From Aliarcobacter butzleri (GTDB taxonomy: Bacteria; Campylobacterota; Campylobacteria; Campylobacterales; Arcobacteraceae), in assembly GCF_900187115.1 (NCBI RefSeq), contig NZ_LT906455.1, positions 1,302,001 to 1,366,000 of the forward strand: 64,000 nt of DNA, written 5' to 3'. Below the pieces are notes generated by a model, which saw nothing but the letters and a program-made list of their open reading frames with translations, did not search any database and had not been told where the DNA came from. A program made the translations under genes and the position numbers. Positions 30,827 to 40,183 of this stretch are shown here, one piece after another; position 1 is the stretch's first letter, and the number at the start of each line of letters is the position of its first letter.

Positions 30827-31991
30827 TTAATTCCTTCCATATATTATTGCTTTTTACAGAAAAGGAATTGAGATAATCTTGTTTGCTAATTATTGGCAAA
30901 ACAAATAAGAGGATATTATAATCCTTTTTTAACTTTGTTAATTTTTTATTCTTTCTAATAACATCTAAAATGTCTTCATAGTCTGTATAATCATCACAAA
31001 TTAAAAATAGAACCAAATTTTCTGTTACATTTTCATCTATTTCAATTATTTCATTTAGTTCATCAGTCTTAATATTTCTGAATAATTCAATTTTATGTGT
31101 AATGTTTTCCTCACAAACTTCATTATGGGCTTTAAGTGATTTAACAGCCCGATTAACTGCACTATCCAAATCACTGAAAAACTTTGCTTCCAAATAATAT
31201 ATTTCTTTTGTATCTTCAATGTATATAGTACCATCATTGCCATATACTGGCATTTTTGGAGATGTTTTAAATACTAGTTTTGGATAAATGTACTTTTTAA
31301 CTGATTTGTCAGATAAAAATTTACTTAGCATAATATGCATAAGAAATTCTCCAATGTCTCCATGTAAAGTAGTATGGGATGTATCAACACCTGTATTAGA
31401 TATAAATCCAATGCTTTTCAATGCATCGAAATATTTTTGCTTCTTTTGCTTATCAGTGTATTTTGTTTTTGGTGTATAGGTACTAGCCACTTTAAGTACA
31501 TTTTCAGTATTGAAAATTTTGTTATTGATTTCATTAAATAATAGTTCGTTCATATCAAATAGTTCTTCCCAACTGAAAAACTTCATTCTTATTTTATTTA
31601 AATCATCCTCTTTTTTATTATTAATAAAATCTTTCTCATAACCTTCTATCGTCAGCACTCTATAAAATGATTTTTTATCATATGTGTTATTTGACTTTAA
31701 GCCCAATTCTTCACAGATAGTATTTATTGTGTATTCAGATACAGATGAATACTGATAATTACTTGTAGTTTCATTATATGAAATATTACATACAGCATAC
31801 TCAGTTTGCTGTGCATCTCCATCGAAGTAACTAACAACAAAAAAAAGATGATTTTGTGTTCTATTATATCTATTATAAAAATCAGATACATTTTTAATTC
31901 TTTCTTCAATAGTGAAATTATAGGTTCCTCTTCTGGAAAATAATTTAAATACTGTATGCTGTATTGTGTAATGTATTAAGACTTTCATCAT
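30819..31991 (-). CDS. hamA: Hachiman defence nuclease HamA (DUF1837)
   Basis: The 390-residue effector of Hachiman. An N-terminal part of about 190 residues of unknown fold precedes the DUF1837 nuclease core: HGDIGEFLMHIML (Glu helix), PVYGNDGTIYI (catalytic Asp), YYLEAKFFSDL (E-x-K). These fit the PD-(D/E)XK site known in HamA. It is first in a two-gene unit with hamB, the usual order. The frame begins ATGATG (31991); the second ATG is equally well placed after AAAGGT. Established: HamA degrades DNA when released by HamB. Inferred: that this copy is active. Confidence 0.83.
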   Translation of the reverse strand: MMKVLIHYTIQHTVFKLFSRRGTYNFTIEERIKNVSDFYNRYNRTQNHLFFVVSYFDGDAQQTEYAVCNISYNETTSNYQYSSVSEYTINTICEELGLKSNNTYDKKSFYRVLTIEGYEKDFINNKKEDDLNKIRMKFFSWEELFDMNELLFNEINNKIFNTENVLKVASTYTPKTKYTDKQKKQKYFDALKSIGFISNTGVDTSHTTLHGDIGEFLMHIMLSKFLSDKSVKKYIYPKLVFKTSPKMPVYGNDGTIYIEDTKEIYYLEAKFFSDLDSAVNRAVKSLKAHNEVCEENITHKIELFRNIKTDELNEIIEIDENVTENLVLFLICDDYTDYEDILDVIRKNKKLTKLKKDYNILLFVLPIISKQDYLNSFSVKSNNIWKELNA

Positions 31992-32411
31992 ATACCTTTA
32001 ATTTATAAACTTGTATCAAATATTATCTTTGTAAATTTAACGTTAAATGAATTGCCACAGGGTAATTATCTGCTCCACTGTTTTTTATGTCAAACATCAT
32101 ATACTTTTGTTATCTAGATACTTAACAAACAATTATAATACTATTTTAAAATAAATATATATGTTCTGAATCTAAATACAGTTGATAATCATATAAAATT
32201 GCTTCTTAATTTTAAAATAAATAAGACACTAATATGCCAAAAATTGAACAACCTATATATATTAAAAATCAAAAAAATGACCTATTATGTTGAAAACTAA
32301 TACTTTTAAATAATAGTTTGAATGATAGAAATAATAATATATATATTTTAGAAATATTTCAGAAATTTACATACTATTATTTAATTTTTTCACAAAATTG
32401 AATATATCTTA
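31992..32411. other. Gene-free stretch upstream of hamA
   Basis: Contains the hamA promoter region and the palindrome ATTTAACGTTAAAT (about 32036-32049). The rest is AT-rich with no supported gene. It also separates the cargo block from the transfer genes. Confidence 0.5.
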
Positions 32412-32741
32412 CTATAAAGAGGTTTTAGAATCTTTACCTTTTAAATTAGCAAAAATATCAATAGGCTTTTTCTCAGTATTTTCTTTTACTGCATTTTTTA
32501 ATTTTTCTTTATTAATACTTTTTGGTTCAATAGTGATTTTATTTTTTGATTTTCTCAAATAAAAAGAAAGGTTTTGTTCGCTTAATCCAGTTTTATTTTT
32601 ACACTTAGCTTTTAAATATTCTATTACTTGTTTTTGAGAATAATTTAGTTCAAGAAGTTTATTTATATCTTCAATATGTTCATCAAAAATAGATTTTTTA
32701 CTTCTTGGTTTATTACTTGATATAAAATCATCAATATTCAT
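32412..32741 (-). CDS. Putative HTH relaxosome accessory protein
   Basis: A 109-residue basic protein. Residues about 20-63 (FDEHIEDINKLLELNYSQ, ending in NLSFYLRKSK) have the layout of small plasmid mobilization/KfrA-like helix-turn-helix proteins, in which an 'ELL-G-S--QI-EYL-' helix pair precedes a recognition helix ending in YLRK. A lysine-rich tail follows. It is divergent from the relaxase-like gene across 232 bp that contain two short palindromes, the normal place for an oriT-binding accessory factor. The assignment is by layout and context. Confidence 0.5.
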   Translation of the reverse strand: MNIDDFISSNKPRSKKSIFDEHIEDINKLLELNYSQKQVIEYLKAKCKNKTGLSEQNLSFYLRKSKNKITIEPKSINKEKLKNAVKENTEKKPIDIFANLKGKDSKTSL

Positions 32742-32896
32742 TAATTCACCTTTTATAAATTATTATCATATATAATCAATCTTATATAAAATATACTCTA
32801 GTATTATATAGTATTATTAAAATAAAATCAATCAATATAAAGTATAATATAGTATTAATAAAAAATATTTAATCAGGTAATGACATAAAATATTTA

Positions 32897-32941
32897 AGCA
32901 ATAAATTGCTACAATATTTTAATGTCTAAGCTATATGCTTA
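32897..32941. other. Tandem palindromes, candidate oriT
   Basis: AGCAATAAATTGCT (32897-32910) and TAAGCTATATGCTTA (32927-32941) form two small hairpins 30 bp apart, 33 bp before the relaxase-like ATG. Short inverted repeats next to a relaxase and its accessory gene are typical of transfer origins; no nic consensus could be assigned. Confidence 0.4.
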
Positions 32942-32973
32942 ACTATCGTCAAGCTTTTTTTTAAAGGAGTATT

Positions 32974-34617
32974 ATGAGTAAGAATGAATCATCATATAGA
33001 GTTGATTTACATATTTTAGACCATGCAAAAGCTATTTACAATAGTATTAAAATTTATAACCCTTTAATACATAAAGCTCACTTTAAATGTTCTATTGATA
33101 CAAGCCAATTAATTGCAAATGGATTTAATTCAAAAGATAAAATAAACAATGTAATGAATCTGATTTTAGAAGAGATAATAAATAGCAAATATACATTTAG
33201 AGTAAAAACAAGAGAATATATTGATAAAAACGGAAATAAAAAAGAGTATTTTTCTAATAAGAGCTTTGATTTAAGTAGTGATACATTAAGTGCTTATCAC
33301 AATAGAGCTTTTAACAGTGATATAGATTTTGATAATATTGAGCCACACTTTCACTTTTTATTTAACTCTACAAAACATACTGGATTAAACTATTACCATT
33401 TAAAAAAGCATTTATCAAATGTTGCAAGTAAATATAACTTAGTATTTCACTTTGATGAAGAAAAAGATAGAAGTGTAAATAAGTTTCAAGGATTAATGGA
33501 AAAGTGTAGTAGGTTTTCTTGGTTCACTCAAAAGATGACAGATAAACAAGTAGTAAACTATGTTAATTCAAAAGGTGATGATTTAACAAAGAACTTAGAG
33601 CTTTTATATGATTATGCAACTGCAACTGGCAATTTACAATTTTATATTAAAGCTATGAATAATATAAAAAATAGATTTCAAAGATTAGATTTAGACTTTG
33701 AGTTTAGAGGTAATACTATAAAAGATATCTACCCTATTCCAATTGATGAAATAACTAATGAAACTTTAATTGCAATAGCAAATAAAGATAAAACTAAATT
33801 AAAAGAACTTATGACTAGAGATAATTTTATAGCAAGAGATTACATCAAATATACAAATGGTTTTCAATCTACAATAATTGAAGAGCTAAAGCAAAGAGAT
33901 TATATCTTTCCTTTGATTTTATCAAATGATTTAGTATTAGATAATATGAAAGGTAGAAGTAAATCATCTAATGTAAAAAGTGATGATAAATATCTATCTT
34001 TTAACAATGCTGTTAAAAATGATATTTTAGAAGCTTTAAAATATGCAAAAAATGAGATAGATTTAAAAGATATACTTTCAAATTTTGGATATAAAGATTT
34101 AGGATTTAGAAATCAAAATATACAGGGGAAAAGAAAAAAGACTGGTTTAAAATTTAACTATGAAGATAAAAGCTACACAGTATATTTTAATCAAATTGGA
34201 CTAGATGATAGCACTATATTATTTCACTTACAAAACAATTCAAAAGCTAATATAGAAAACAGTTTAGATTATAGTAAAAAATCAAATATTGCAAATCTAA
34301 AGTTCTTTAACTCATTTCAAAATAAAATGTATAAAGATATTTATAATCTTGAAAGTGATGTTGATTTATCAAGATATTATATTTCTCAAGAAAATTATAA
34401 TATTAAATTTACAAGTAAAGATAAAAATATTACTATTGAAGATAGAATTGAAGAGATATTATCAACTGAAAATATCACAGATGAAGATGCTAAATTAATT
34501 GCTCAATTAATGCTTCAAAAAGGATGGACTGATATTAAGAAAGTTAATTTTAATGAATCTAGTAAAGAGTTTATTAAGAAAATTAAAGATGAGTTTGAGA
34601 ATGAGAAAAATAAATAA
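32974..34617 (+). CDS. Putative HUH-type relaxase or replication initiator
   Basis: A 547-residue protein. The N-terminal 170 residues hold a motif of the HUH kind, in SDIDFDNIEPHFHFLFN (His-Phe-His at about 127-129), which fits the metal site of Mob/Rep endonucleases. Tyrosines at 23 and 28, and others after the motif, are candidate nucleophiles. The remaining 370 residues are helical and unassigned, and no helicase or primase motif is seen. The position next to an HTH accessory gene and palindromes favours a relaxase that nicks oriT. It does not fit a standard MOB family by eye. AAAGGAG precedes the ATG. Confidence 0.5.
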   Translation: MSKNESSYRVDLHILDHAKAIYNSIKIYNPLIHKAHFKCSIDTSQLIANGFNSKDKINNVMNLILEEIINSKYTFRVKTREYIDKNGNKKEYFSNKSFDLSSDTLSAYHNRAFNSDIDFDNIEPHFHFLFNSTKHTGLNYYHLKKHLSNVASKYNLVFHFDEEKDRSVNKFQGLMEKCSRFSWFTQKMTDKQVVNYVNSKGDDLTKNLELLYDYATATGNLQFYIKAMNNIKNRFQRLDLDFEFRGNTIKDIYPIPIDEITNETLIAIANKDKTKLKELMTRDNFIARDYIKYTNGFQSTIIEELKQRDYIFPLILSNDLVLDNMKGRSKSSNVKSDDKYLSFNNAVKNDILEALKYAKNEIDLKDILSNFGYKDLGFRNQNIQGKRKKTGLKFNYEDKSYTVYFNQIGLDDSTILFHLQNNSKANIENSLDYSKKSNIANLKFFNSFQNKMYKDIYNLESDVDLSRYYISQENYNIKFTSKDKNITIEDRIEEILSTENITDEDAKLIAQLMLQKGWTDIKKVNFNESSKEFIKKIKDEFENEKNK

Positions 34618-34690
34618 TTAAATTTTAATTATTAAAAAATTTATTATTTATGTTGTGTGTAATATAATTTACATAACACAAGGAGTAGTA

Positions 34691-35887
34691 ATGGCAAAAA
34701 TTGATGAAGAACTAATAAAAACTAAATTAAAAGAAATAGAAAAATTTTATAATCAAATTAAAGATTATTATTCTATAAAAATAGATTTACTTAAATCTAA
34801 TGAAAATGAAGCTTTAAGAAATATCTTTGAAAATGAAATAGAATTACTAAAAGAAAATTCAGAACAAGCCTTAAATATATTAAGTAATGCAAAACAATTG
34901 GAAAATTTTTTAAATGAAAATAATAAATTACAAAATATAAAAAATCTTTTATCAAATGAAAATATTAATGAGATTGAAAATAGAAAGAATGAGATTTTAT
35001 CTGCATATTCAAAAATATTTGAAACAAAAGATGGTAATTTAAGTCAAATTTTCAATGATATGTATGAACAAATAAAAAATTCATATAATGATTTATTTGT
35101 TAATAAAACGGGAGAAAAAGTAAAAATTGAAATATTAAATGCACATATTGATAAATTTGAAGATAAATATGCATCAATAATTTCTGATGAAAAATCAATA
35201 AGTAATGAAATAGAAACTTTGCATAAAGATTTAAAAATTAAGCAACAAAATTTAGATACATTCCATAAAAAAATATTTGGAGATGATGAAGAGCCAGAAG
35301 AGGGAGAAGATAAAAGTAAGTCATTAAAAGATGAACTAGAATTAAGATTAGAACAATTAAAGGAAACAGAAAAGGAAGCAAAAAAAATAATAAATTTATC
35401 AAGTGATGCTGGATTAGGAGGAGGTTTTAATCAAAAGGCTAAAGAAGCAAAGAATAATAAATATTGGAGTTTAGCTGTTTTTGTTCTTGTACTAATTATA
35501 ATGGGATATTTTAACTTTAAAACAATAGATTTTAATAATTTAAAAGATATTGATTTAGTTTCTATTACTGTAAGATTTATGATAAATGCCCCTTTTATTT
35601 GGATAGCAACTGTTGCAAACCTAAACTTAAATAAATATGCAAGACTAGAACAAGAATATTCTCATAAAGAATCATTGGCAAAATCTTTTGAAAGATATAA
35701 AACAGAAATAGAAAAACTTGATGATACTGAAACAATAAAATCTAAAGAATTGCTGGTTCAATTGATGAGTTTAAATTTAGAAGCTTTCAAAATCAATCCA
35801 TCTTCAACTATGGATGGAGCAAAAAGTGATATTGATTACTTTGAAAAAATAAAAAATCTTATTTTGACAAATAAAACTTCATCTTAA
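34691..35887 (+). CDS. Coiled-coil membrane protein of unknown function
   Basis: A 398-residue protein. About 240 residues of charged, probably coiled-coil helix are followed by an acidic stretch (GDDEEPEEGEDK), a glycine turn (SSDAGLGGGFNQKAKEAK) and two membrane helices (about 260-276 and 292-314). The cytosolic end begins NKYARLEQEYSHKESLAKSF, a pattern I have seen only in unnamed proteins of mobile elements. A frame opens at 34655, but the ATG at 34691 has CAAGGAG at the right distance. It follows the relaxase-like gene in the same direction and may be coupled to transfer. Confidence 0.6.
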   Translation: MAKIDEELIKTKLKEIEKFYNQIKDYYSIKIDLLKSNENEALRNIFENEIELLKENSEQALNILSNAKQLENFLNENNKLQNIKNLLSNENINEIENRKNEILSAYSKIFETKDGNLSQIFNDMYEQIKNSYNDLFVNKTGEKVKIEILNAHIDKFEDKYASIISDEKSISNEIETLHKDLKIKQQNLDTFHKKIFGDDEEPEEGEDKSKSLKDELELRLEQLKETEKEAKKIINLSSDAGLGGGFNQKAKEAKNNKYWSLAVFVLVLIIMGYFNFKTIDFNNLKDIDLVSITVRFMINAPFIWIATVANLNLNKYARLEQEYSHKESLAKSFERYKTEIEKLDDTETIKSKELLVQLMSLNLEAFKINPSSTMDGAKSDIDYFEKIKNLILTNKTSS

Positions 35888-35992
35888 AAAATTAAAATGT
35901 TAAGGTTTTAAATCTTAACATTTTGTAGTTAGAATTATAATAATTTTATAAACTCTATTTAATAGATTCCATATTTAAATATCGTTAAGAAC

Positions 35993-36130
35993 TTATAAAT
36001 AAGAATTTACTTTTGTTAAAATCTTTAACCAAAATCTTCTTGTTTTTTTTATATCTTGTGAATCATCTTTTAACTCAATGTCTAAATATTGAATTGCTTC
36101 ATCTAAATTATTTTTTATTTTTTCTCTCAT
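35993..36130 (-). CDS. Small hypothetical protein (45 residues)
   Basis: A 45-codon frame starting MREKIKNNLDEAIQYLDIEL with a perfect AAAGGAG seven bases before the ATG. It is charged and helical with a C-terminal RRFWLKILTKVNSYL, possibly membrane-associated. It is the last gene of the long minus-strand run, 33 bases after the DotA/TraY-like gene. The evidence is the ribosome binding site and codon pattern only. Confidence 0.5.
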   Translation of the reverse strand: MREKIKNNLDEAIQYLDIELKDDSQDIKKTRRFWLKILTKVNSYL

Positions 36131-36162
36131 TTTAGCTCCTTTTTAAAATGTCGAAGCAAGAA

Positions 36163-39045
36163 TTAAATTCTTGCTCCACCTAATGATTGAACTCTTTCAC
36201 CTAATTGATGTAATAATCCACTCTCTGTCTCATCTTTATATTTGATTTTAGCCAATATCATATCATCACCTTTTAGGATAATAAAATAAGCTAAAATCAT
36301 TCCTATAAAATATATGAATACATCAGAGAAACCAGTTATAACACTTTGTGTTACAAAAGATAAAGAAATACTTGAATCTTCATATAATGAATTCGATAAA
36401 TTTAATGTAGAAAAATTTATATCAAATATTAATGAGTAAATGCCAGTAATAATCTCGAAACTAATAATAAACATGAAAAAAGAACTAACTATTAGGGTAG
36501 GCTTAATCACATAAAGTATGAAACCATCCAGAAAATAAGAATTTACCCTATCTGTTTTTTCTTTGATTGTCATTTGCCAAAGTACTATAAATGGTGACAC
36601 AAAAAAGTACATAAAACAATCCCAAAAATATAAACCTATTTTTAATATAGCTAATAGTGTCACAACAGCTGCAAAGATAGCCTGTATCATAAGTTTATAT
36701 AGAATAACTGCTAATGAAAATGACGTAACATAAATCATAAATGACTTGAAACCAGTACTTAAAAAATCTATGCTTCGAGAAACTTTACTGTTATCTTTTA
36801 GATTTTTTTTAGATTTTTGTTCATTTGCTTCTTTTATGAATTTATCCAACGATGACTTAGCGAAAGATAACAGTTTACTTTGTGGCATAAATATACCTGC
36901 AACTTCAAATAAAGATTCTCCTGCACCTTCAACTGCTTTTTCAAAAAATTGTCTAATTTCACCAAAGAATGGCAACATATTATATATTTGATATGAAGTC
37001 AATGTAGAGAAAGTATTTGTAATCCAGTTGCTCGTAACTGAGCTTAAAACTTCAGTATCAAGTGTTTGTTTAGATAAATTTTCATCTTCTTTTACATACA
37101 AATCATTAGCTTTATTTACTAACATTGTAGTTACTGCTTCACCATTTGTTGTTCTTGATAATCCATCATAAGCATTATTTATAATATTTGAGTTTAGCAT
37201 AAATATATGACTTACAGGAAGTGTTGAAGCCATAAACCAACCAACGTTTTTAACACCTAAAAGCTGAGTATCTACATATAATTGACTCATTGAAGTATAT
37301 GAACTATTATTAGTTGTAACATTAAAATTTGAATTCCTAGATAAATTAGTAATAGTTTTTTCTGATGTAACTTTACTTCTTTTTAAATACTCTCTACCTA
37401 TCATTAAACTAATTTCTAAATTTTTACACATCAAAGGAGAAATTGTACCTTTGTTATCAAAAATTTTACTGCTTCCAGTATCTACATTCCAAAGGAAATC
37501 AATGTGAGAATCAGCCATTTGAAAGCCATTATATTTTTTATAACTTGCTTCATGAGAAGATATACAATTATCTTTAAAGAATGATTGAAGTACAGCTTGT
37601 TCTACAATTTCTCTTCTAGTTTGATTAAGAATATTTAATGTGTCTTGATAGCTTTGTGTATACGTTGCATTAAATAAATATCTCATGTAAATAACTGTTG
37701 CATTTGTAGCAGTAGTATCAGCTATCATTGCTCCCATATTAGCAAAAAATCCAATTCCAGTTTTAAATATGGTTGTTTGAGATTCTACTTGTGTAGCTTG
37801 ATTATTATTAGAGGTAGTTATTTCAAATATTTTATCACTTTGATTATTATTTGAAACCACTGATTCTGAATTCCCATTTGGAAAATGGATAAAAAATACT
37901 ACTAACATAATTACAATAGCAGTTAATCTATTTGCAAAAGGAAAATCCCATTCTTTACCTTCATTGTTACTATTCATTCTAAACATAAAAAATTTATATC
38001 CAACAACAACACCACTATATAAAAAAACCATAGCAAGAATTAATAGCCCTGCATAATCAAAAACAGCTTGCCAACCAAGAGACATAAATTCATAATATAA
38101 TCCAAAAATCTTTTTATCAAAATATTGTTCAAAACTAAATACTCTAGTATAATTTACATTATCAACTTGACCACCAGTCATATTATTATAAACTTTTGAT
38201 ACTTTATCCCTAAAGGTTTCCCATACTCCTTTACTATATTCAACAGAATCAAGAATTGTCATATTTTTTTCAACTTCAGTATTTATGATAATATCTCCAG
38301 TTTCACTTATTCCTGATACAACATTACCATCTAAAGCTACTAAACCAGTTACAAATTGCGATACTGTAAAATTTTCTTTATCTTTATTTTCATTCAAATA
38401 TTGTAAGCCCAAATCTTTTGCTCTTTTTTGTATATTGTAAGGGTTTGTAATTAAACTATGTGTATCATCTGTATTATTTCCTAATGTAAATATCTTTTTA
38501 CCCAATCTTTTAGTTAATTCCCAAGGTGTTTCATAGTGATTATAATCTGGTAGTACACTAAGATTTGAAGGCTTATACTCACCATTAAATAAATTATATA
38601 TATCATCTATTTGGAAAGGAATATTAACAAGGCTTGAACCTGATTTTGTGCTATCAATATAACCTAACAACAAAGTCCAATTTGGTATTGAAAGAGTTAT
38701 TGATTTACTAGCATCAGCACCAAATTCTTTTTCATTTATATAAGAACAAGTAAAAGTCCCCTCTTTATAGTTAAAGTCAATTAGATATTTTTGAGCTTCA
38801 ACTCTTGTTTCTGATTTTATATTTTCATTTTCATCGTAAACAAATTTATATAAATCTTTACATATTGGAGTGCTAGTATTAAAATTTAAGGATTCTGAAG
38901 TTGCTCCTTTAATTATAGTAACTCCCATTTTATCATCTAGTAAAGAGCTTCTATTTTCTGTTTGATATCTTATTATCTCTGCACCCATACCATTTTCTAA
39001 AAATAAAATAGTAAATAAAAATATATGTAATATATACTTTTTCAT
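36163..39045 (-). CDS. DotA/TraY-like polytopic membrane protein
   Basis: A 960-residue protein with a signal peptide (MKKYILHIFLFTILFLENGMG), a large periplasmic domain (about 23-325), two membrane helices (about 328-350 and 372-388), a further periplasmic-type region with weak hydrophobic patches, and a C-terminal cluster of five to six helices (about 763-925). The helix pair with FYFW-type aromatics and FVSPFIVLWQMTIKEK, then DGFILYVIKPTLIV, resembles the C-terminal membrane part of DotA/TraY (type IVB secretion, IncI transfer). The call is by topology, not by proven similarity; a TraG-like mating-pair protein is the main alternative. ATG follows the stop of the next upstream gene by one base. 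Confidence 0.45.
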   Translation of the reverse strand: MKKYILHIFLFTILFLENGMGAEIIRYQTENRSSLLDDKMGVTIIKGATSESLNFNTSTPICKDLYKFVYDENENIKSETRVEAQKYLIDFNYKEGTFTCSYINEKEFGADASKSITLSIPNWTLLLGYIDSTKSGSSLVNIPFQIDDIYNLFNGEYKPSNLSVLPDYNHYETPWELTKRLGKKIFTLGNNTDDTHSLITNPYNIQKRAKDLGLQYLNENKDKENFTVSQFVTGLVALDGNVVSGISETGDIIINTEVEKNMTILDSVEYSKGVWETFRDKVSKVYNNMTGGQVDNVNYTRVFSFEQYFDKKIFGLYYEFMSLGWQAVFDYAGLLILAMVFLYSGVVVGYKFFMFRMNSNNEGKEWDFPFANRLTAIVIMLVVFFIHFPNGNSESVVSNNNQSDKIFEITTSNNNQATQVESQTTIFKTGIGFFANMGAMIADTTATNATVIYMRYLFNATYTQSYQDTLNILNQTRREIVEQAVLQSFFKDNCISSHEASYKKYNGFQMADSHIDFLWNVDTGSSKIFDNKGTISPLMCKNLEISLMIGREYLKRSKVTSEKTITNLSRNSNFNVTTNNSSYTSMSQLYVDTQLLGVKNVGWFMASTLPVSHIFMLNSNIINNAYDGLSRTTNGEAVTTMLVNKANDLYVKEDENLSKQTLDTEVLSSVTSNWITNTFSTLTSYQIYNMLPFFGEIRQFFEKAVEGAGESLFEVAGIFMPQSKLLSFAKSSLDKFIKEANEQKSKKNLKDNSKVSRSIDFLSTGFKSFMIYVTSFSLAVILYKLMIQAIFAAVVTLLAILKIGLYFWDCFMYFFVSPFIVLWQMTIKEKTDRVNSYFLDGFILYVIKPTLIVSSFFMFIISFEIITGIYSLIFDINFSTLNLSNSLYEDSSISLSFVTQSVITGFSDVFIYFIGMILAYFIILKGDDMILAKIKYKDETESGLLHQLGERVQSLGGARI

Positions 39046-39046
39046 T

Positions 39047-39349
39047 TTAGCTCTTTTGGTAGTCGCTAAGAAGATTCATAAACAATAAATCATTTATAGC
39101 AAAATTTTTATTTTTGATATTTTTAAATTTCAAAGCTTCTGAAAAAAATATCAAATCATTCAAACCAATATTGAGCTTTTTAGCAACTAAACCTAGCATA
39201 ACTACTTCATACTTGGTTGGATTTGCTATTTTTAAGTTATTCAAACTTGAAGCTGAAAGATTCTTTACATCGTTTGTTAAATCAGTAGTTTTTTTTGCTC
39301 CAATTTTTTTAGCAATTTCTGGAGCACTTAATAAAGATAAATCATCCAT
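39047..39349 (-). CDS. Hypothetical protein
   Basis: A 100-residue soluble helical protein (LSLLSAPEIAKKIGAKKT at the start, KYEVVMLGLVAKKLNIGLNDLIFFSEAL in the middle). No family recognised. It is one base from the start of the DotA/TraY-like gene and 22 bases from the tail-anchored gene upstream, so it is part of the same operon. Confidence 0.6.
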   Translation of the reverse strand: MDDLSLLSAPEIAKKIGAKKTTDLTNDVKNLSASSLNNLKIANPTKYEVVMLGLVAKKLNIGLNDLIFFSEALKFKNIKNKNFAINDLLFMNLLSDYQKS

Positions 39350-39371
39350 TTTTTACATCCTTTATTTTATA

Positions 39372-39725
39372 TCACTTAAAGAATAATGCAAAAAGTAAAA
39401 AGGTAATAACTATCATCAGATAGACAACTTTATTATTGTTTTTTGTTTTTTGATTATTCAACATTTTTTCAAACTCTATTTCAAACTCTTCCATTGATTT
39501 TGAGATACGAGCATTAATTTCAAGTTCACTTTGAGAGTTTAATTTTGCTTTTTGTTCACTTGCTTGTAAGAGAATTATCTCTTGAAGCTCTTCCATAATC
39601 TCAAATATATCTTTGATTTTTGATTCATAAATATCAAGCTTTGAGACAACTTGTTTAATTATCTCATCGCCTAAAGCTTCATGTAAAACTTCTAAGTTAT
39701 CTCTCTTTTTCTCTTGAGTACTCAT
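39372..39725 (-). CDS. Tail-anchored coiled-coil protein
   Basis: A 117-residue protein: a coiled coil for most of its length (VSKLDIYESKIKDIFEIM onward) and one membrane helix at the very C-terminus (VVYLMIVITFLLFALFF). Two in-frame ATGs lie six bases apart at 39731 and 39725; AAGGA leaves almost no space to the first, so the second is chosen. The start overlaps the upstream gene by 29 bases. The build is like that of the 133-residue protein at 45146. Confidence 0.6.
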   Translation of the reverse strand: MSTQEKKRDNLEVLHEALGDEIIKQVVSKLDIYESKIKDIFEIMEELQEIILLQASEQKAKLNSQSELEINARISKSMEEFEIEFEKMLNNQKTKNNNKVVYLMIVITFLLFALFFK

Positions 39726-40182
39726 GCTCATTTCCTTTTATATTTTCTGATATATCTTGAGAATTTAAATATCTTTCAAATTTCTTATCATCAAAAATAT
39801 CGTAAATATTATTACTATCTAAAAACTCTCTTAAATCAAGATTTTCAGCCTGTTCGATAATATTAATTCTTTCTTGCATTTGCTCAAAGAAATCATTAAG
39901 TAACTTATCCTTTTGAGTTGTTATTTCATTTTGGTTTTCTAATTTTTCTAGTTCTTTTTTACTTATTTGTTTTTTTGTCAAATAATAGATATCAACTAAA
40001 GCCATCAACCCAAAAATATCATGGTTAGAATTTTGAATCTCTTTTAATTTAGATGAGAAAGTTTTATAATCTTCATCTTTTTTATCTATCTCTTTTAAAA
40101 GTTGTTTTTTTGATTCTCTTGTTCGTTCTTGCATATCTTTGATTTTTTGTATAAAATCTATTTTTTTCGCATTTGTTATCAT
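39697..40182 (-). CDS. Hypothetical coiled-coil protein
   Basis: A 161-residue soluble, strongly charged protein with a coiled coil (KIDFIQKIKDMQERTRESKK onward) and an acidic C-terminal end. A frame runs upstream to 40233 but would overlap the previous gene by 50 bases; the ATG at 40182 has AAAGGA upstream and leaves a one-base gap. No family recognised. It lies in the transfer-like operon. Confidence 0.6.
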   Translation of the reverse strand: MITNAKKIDFIQKIKDMQERTRESKKQLLKEIDKKDEDYKTFSSKLKEIQNSNHDIFGLMALVDIYYLTKKQISKKELEKLENQNEITTQKDKLLNDFFEQMQERINIIEQAENLDLREFLDSNNIYDIFDDKKFERYLNSQDISENIKGNEHEYSREKER

Positions 40183-40183
40183 T

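Noticed and set aside
31992-32110. Palindrome ATTTAACGTTAAAT and nearby bases as a third attC-like site
   Set aside because: No R''/R' box pair at about 60-70 bp distance and no enclosed inverted repeat.
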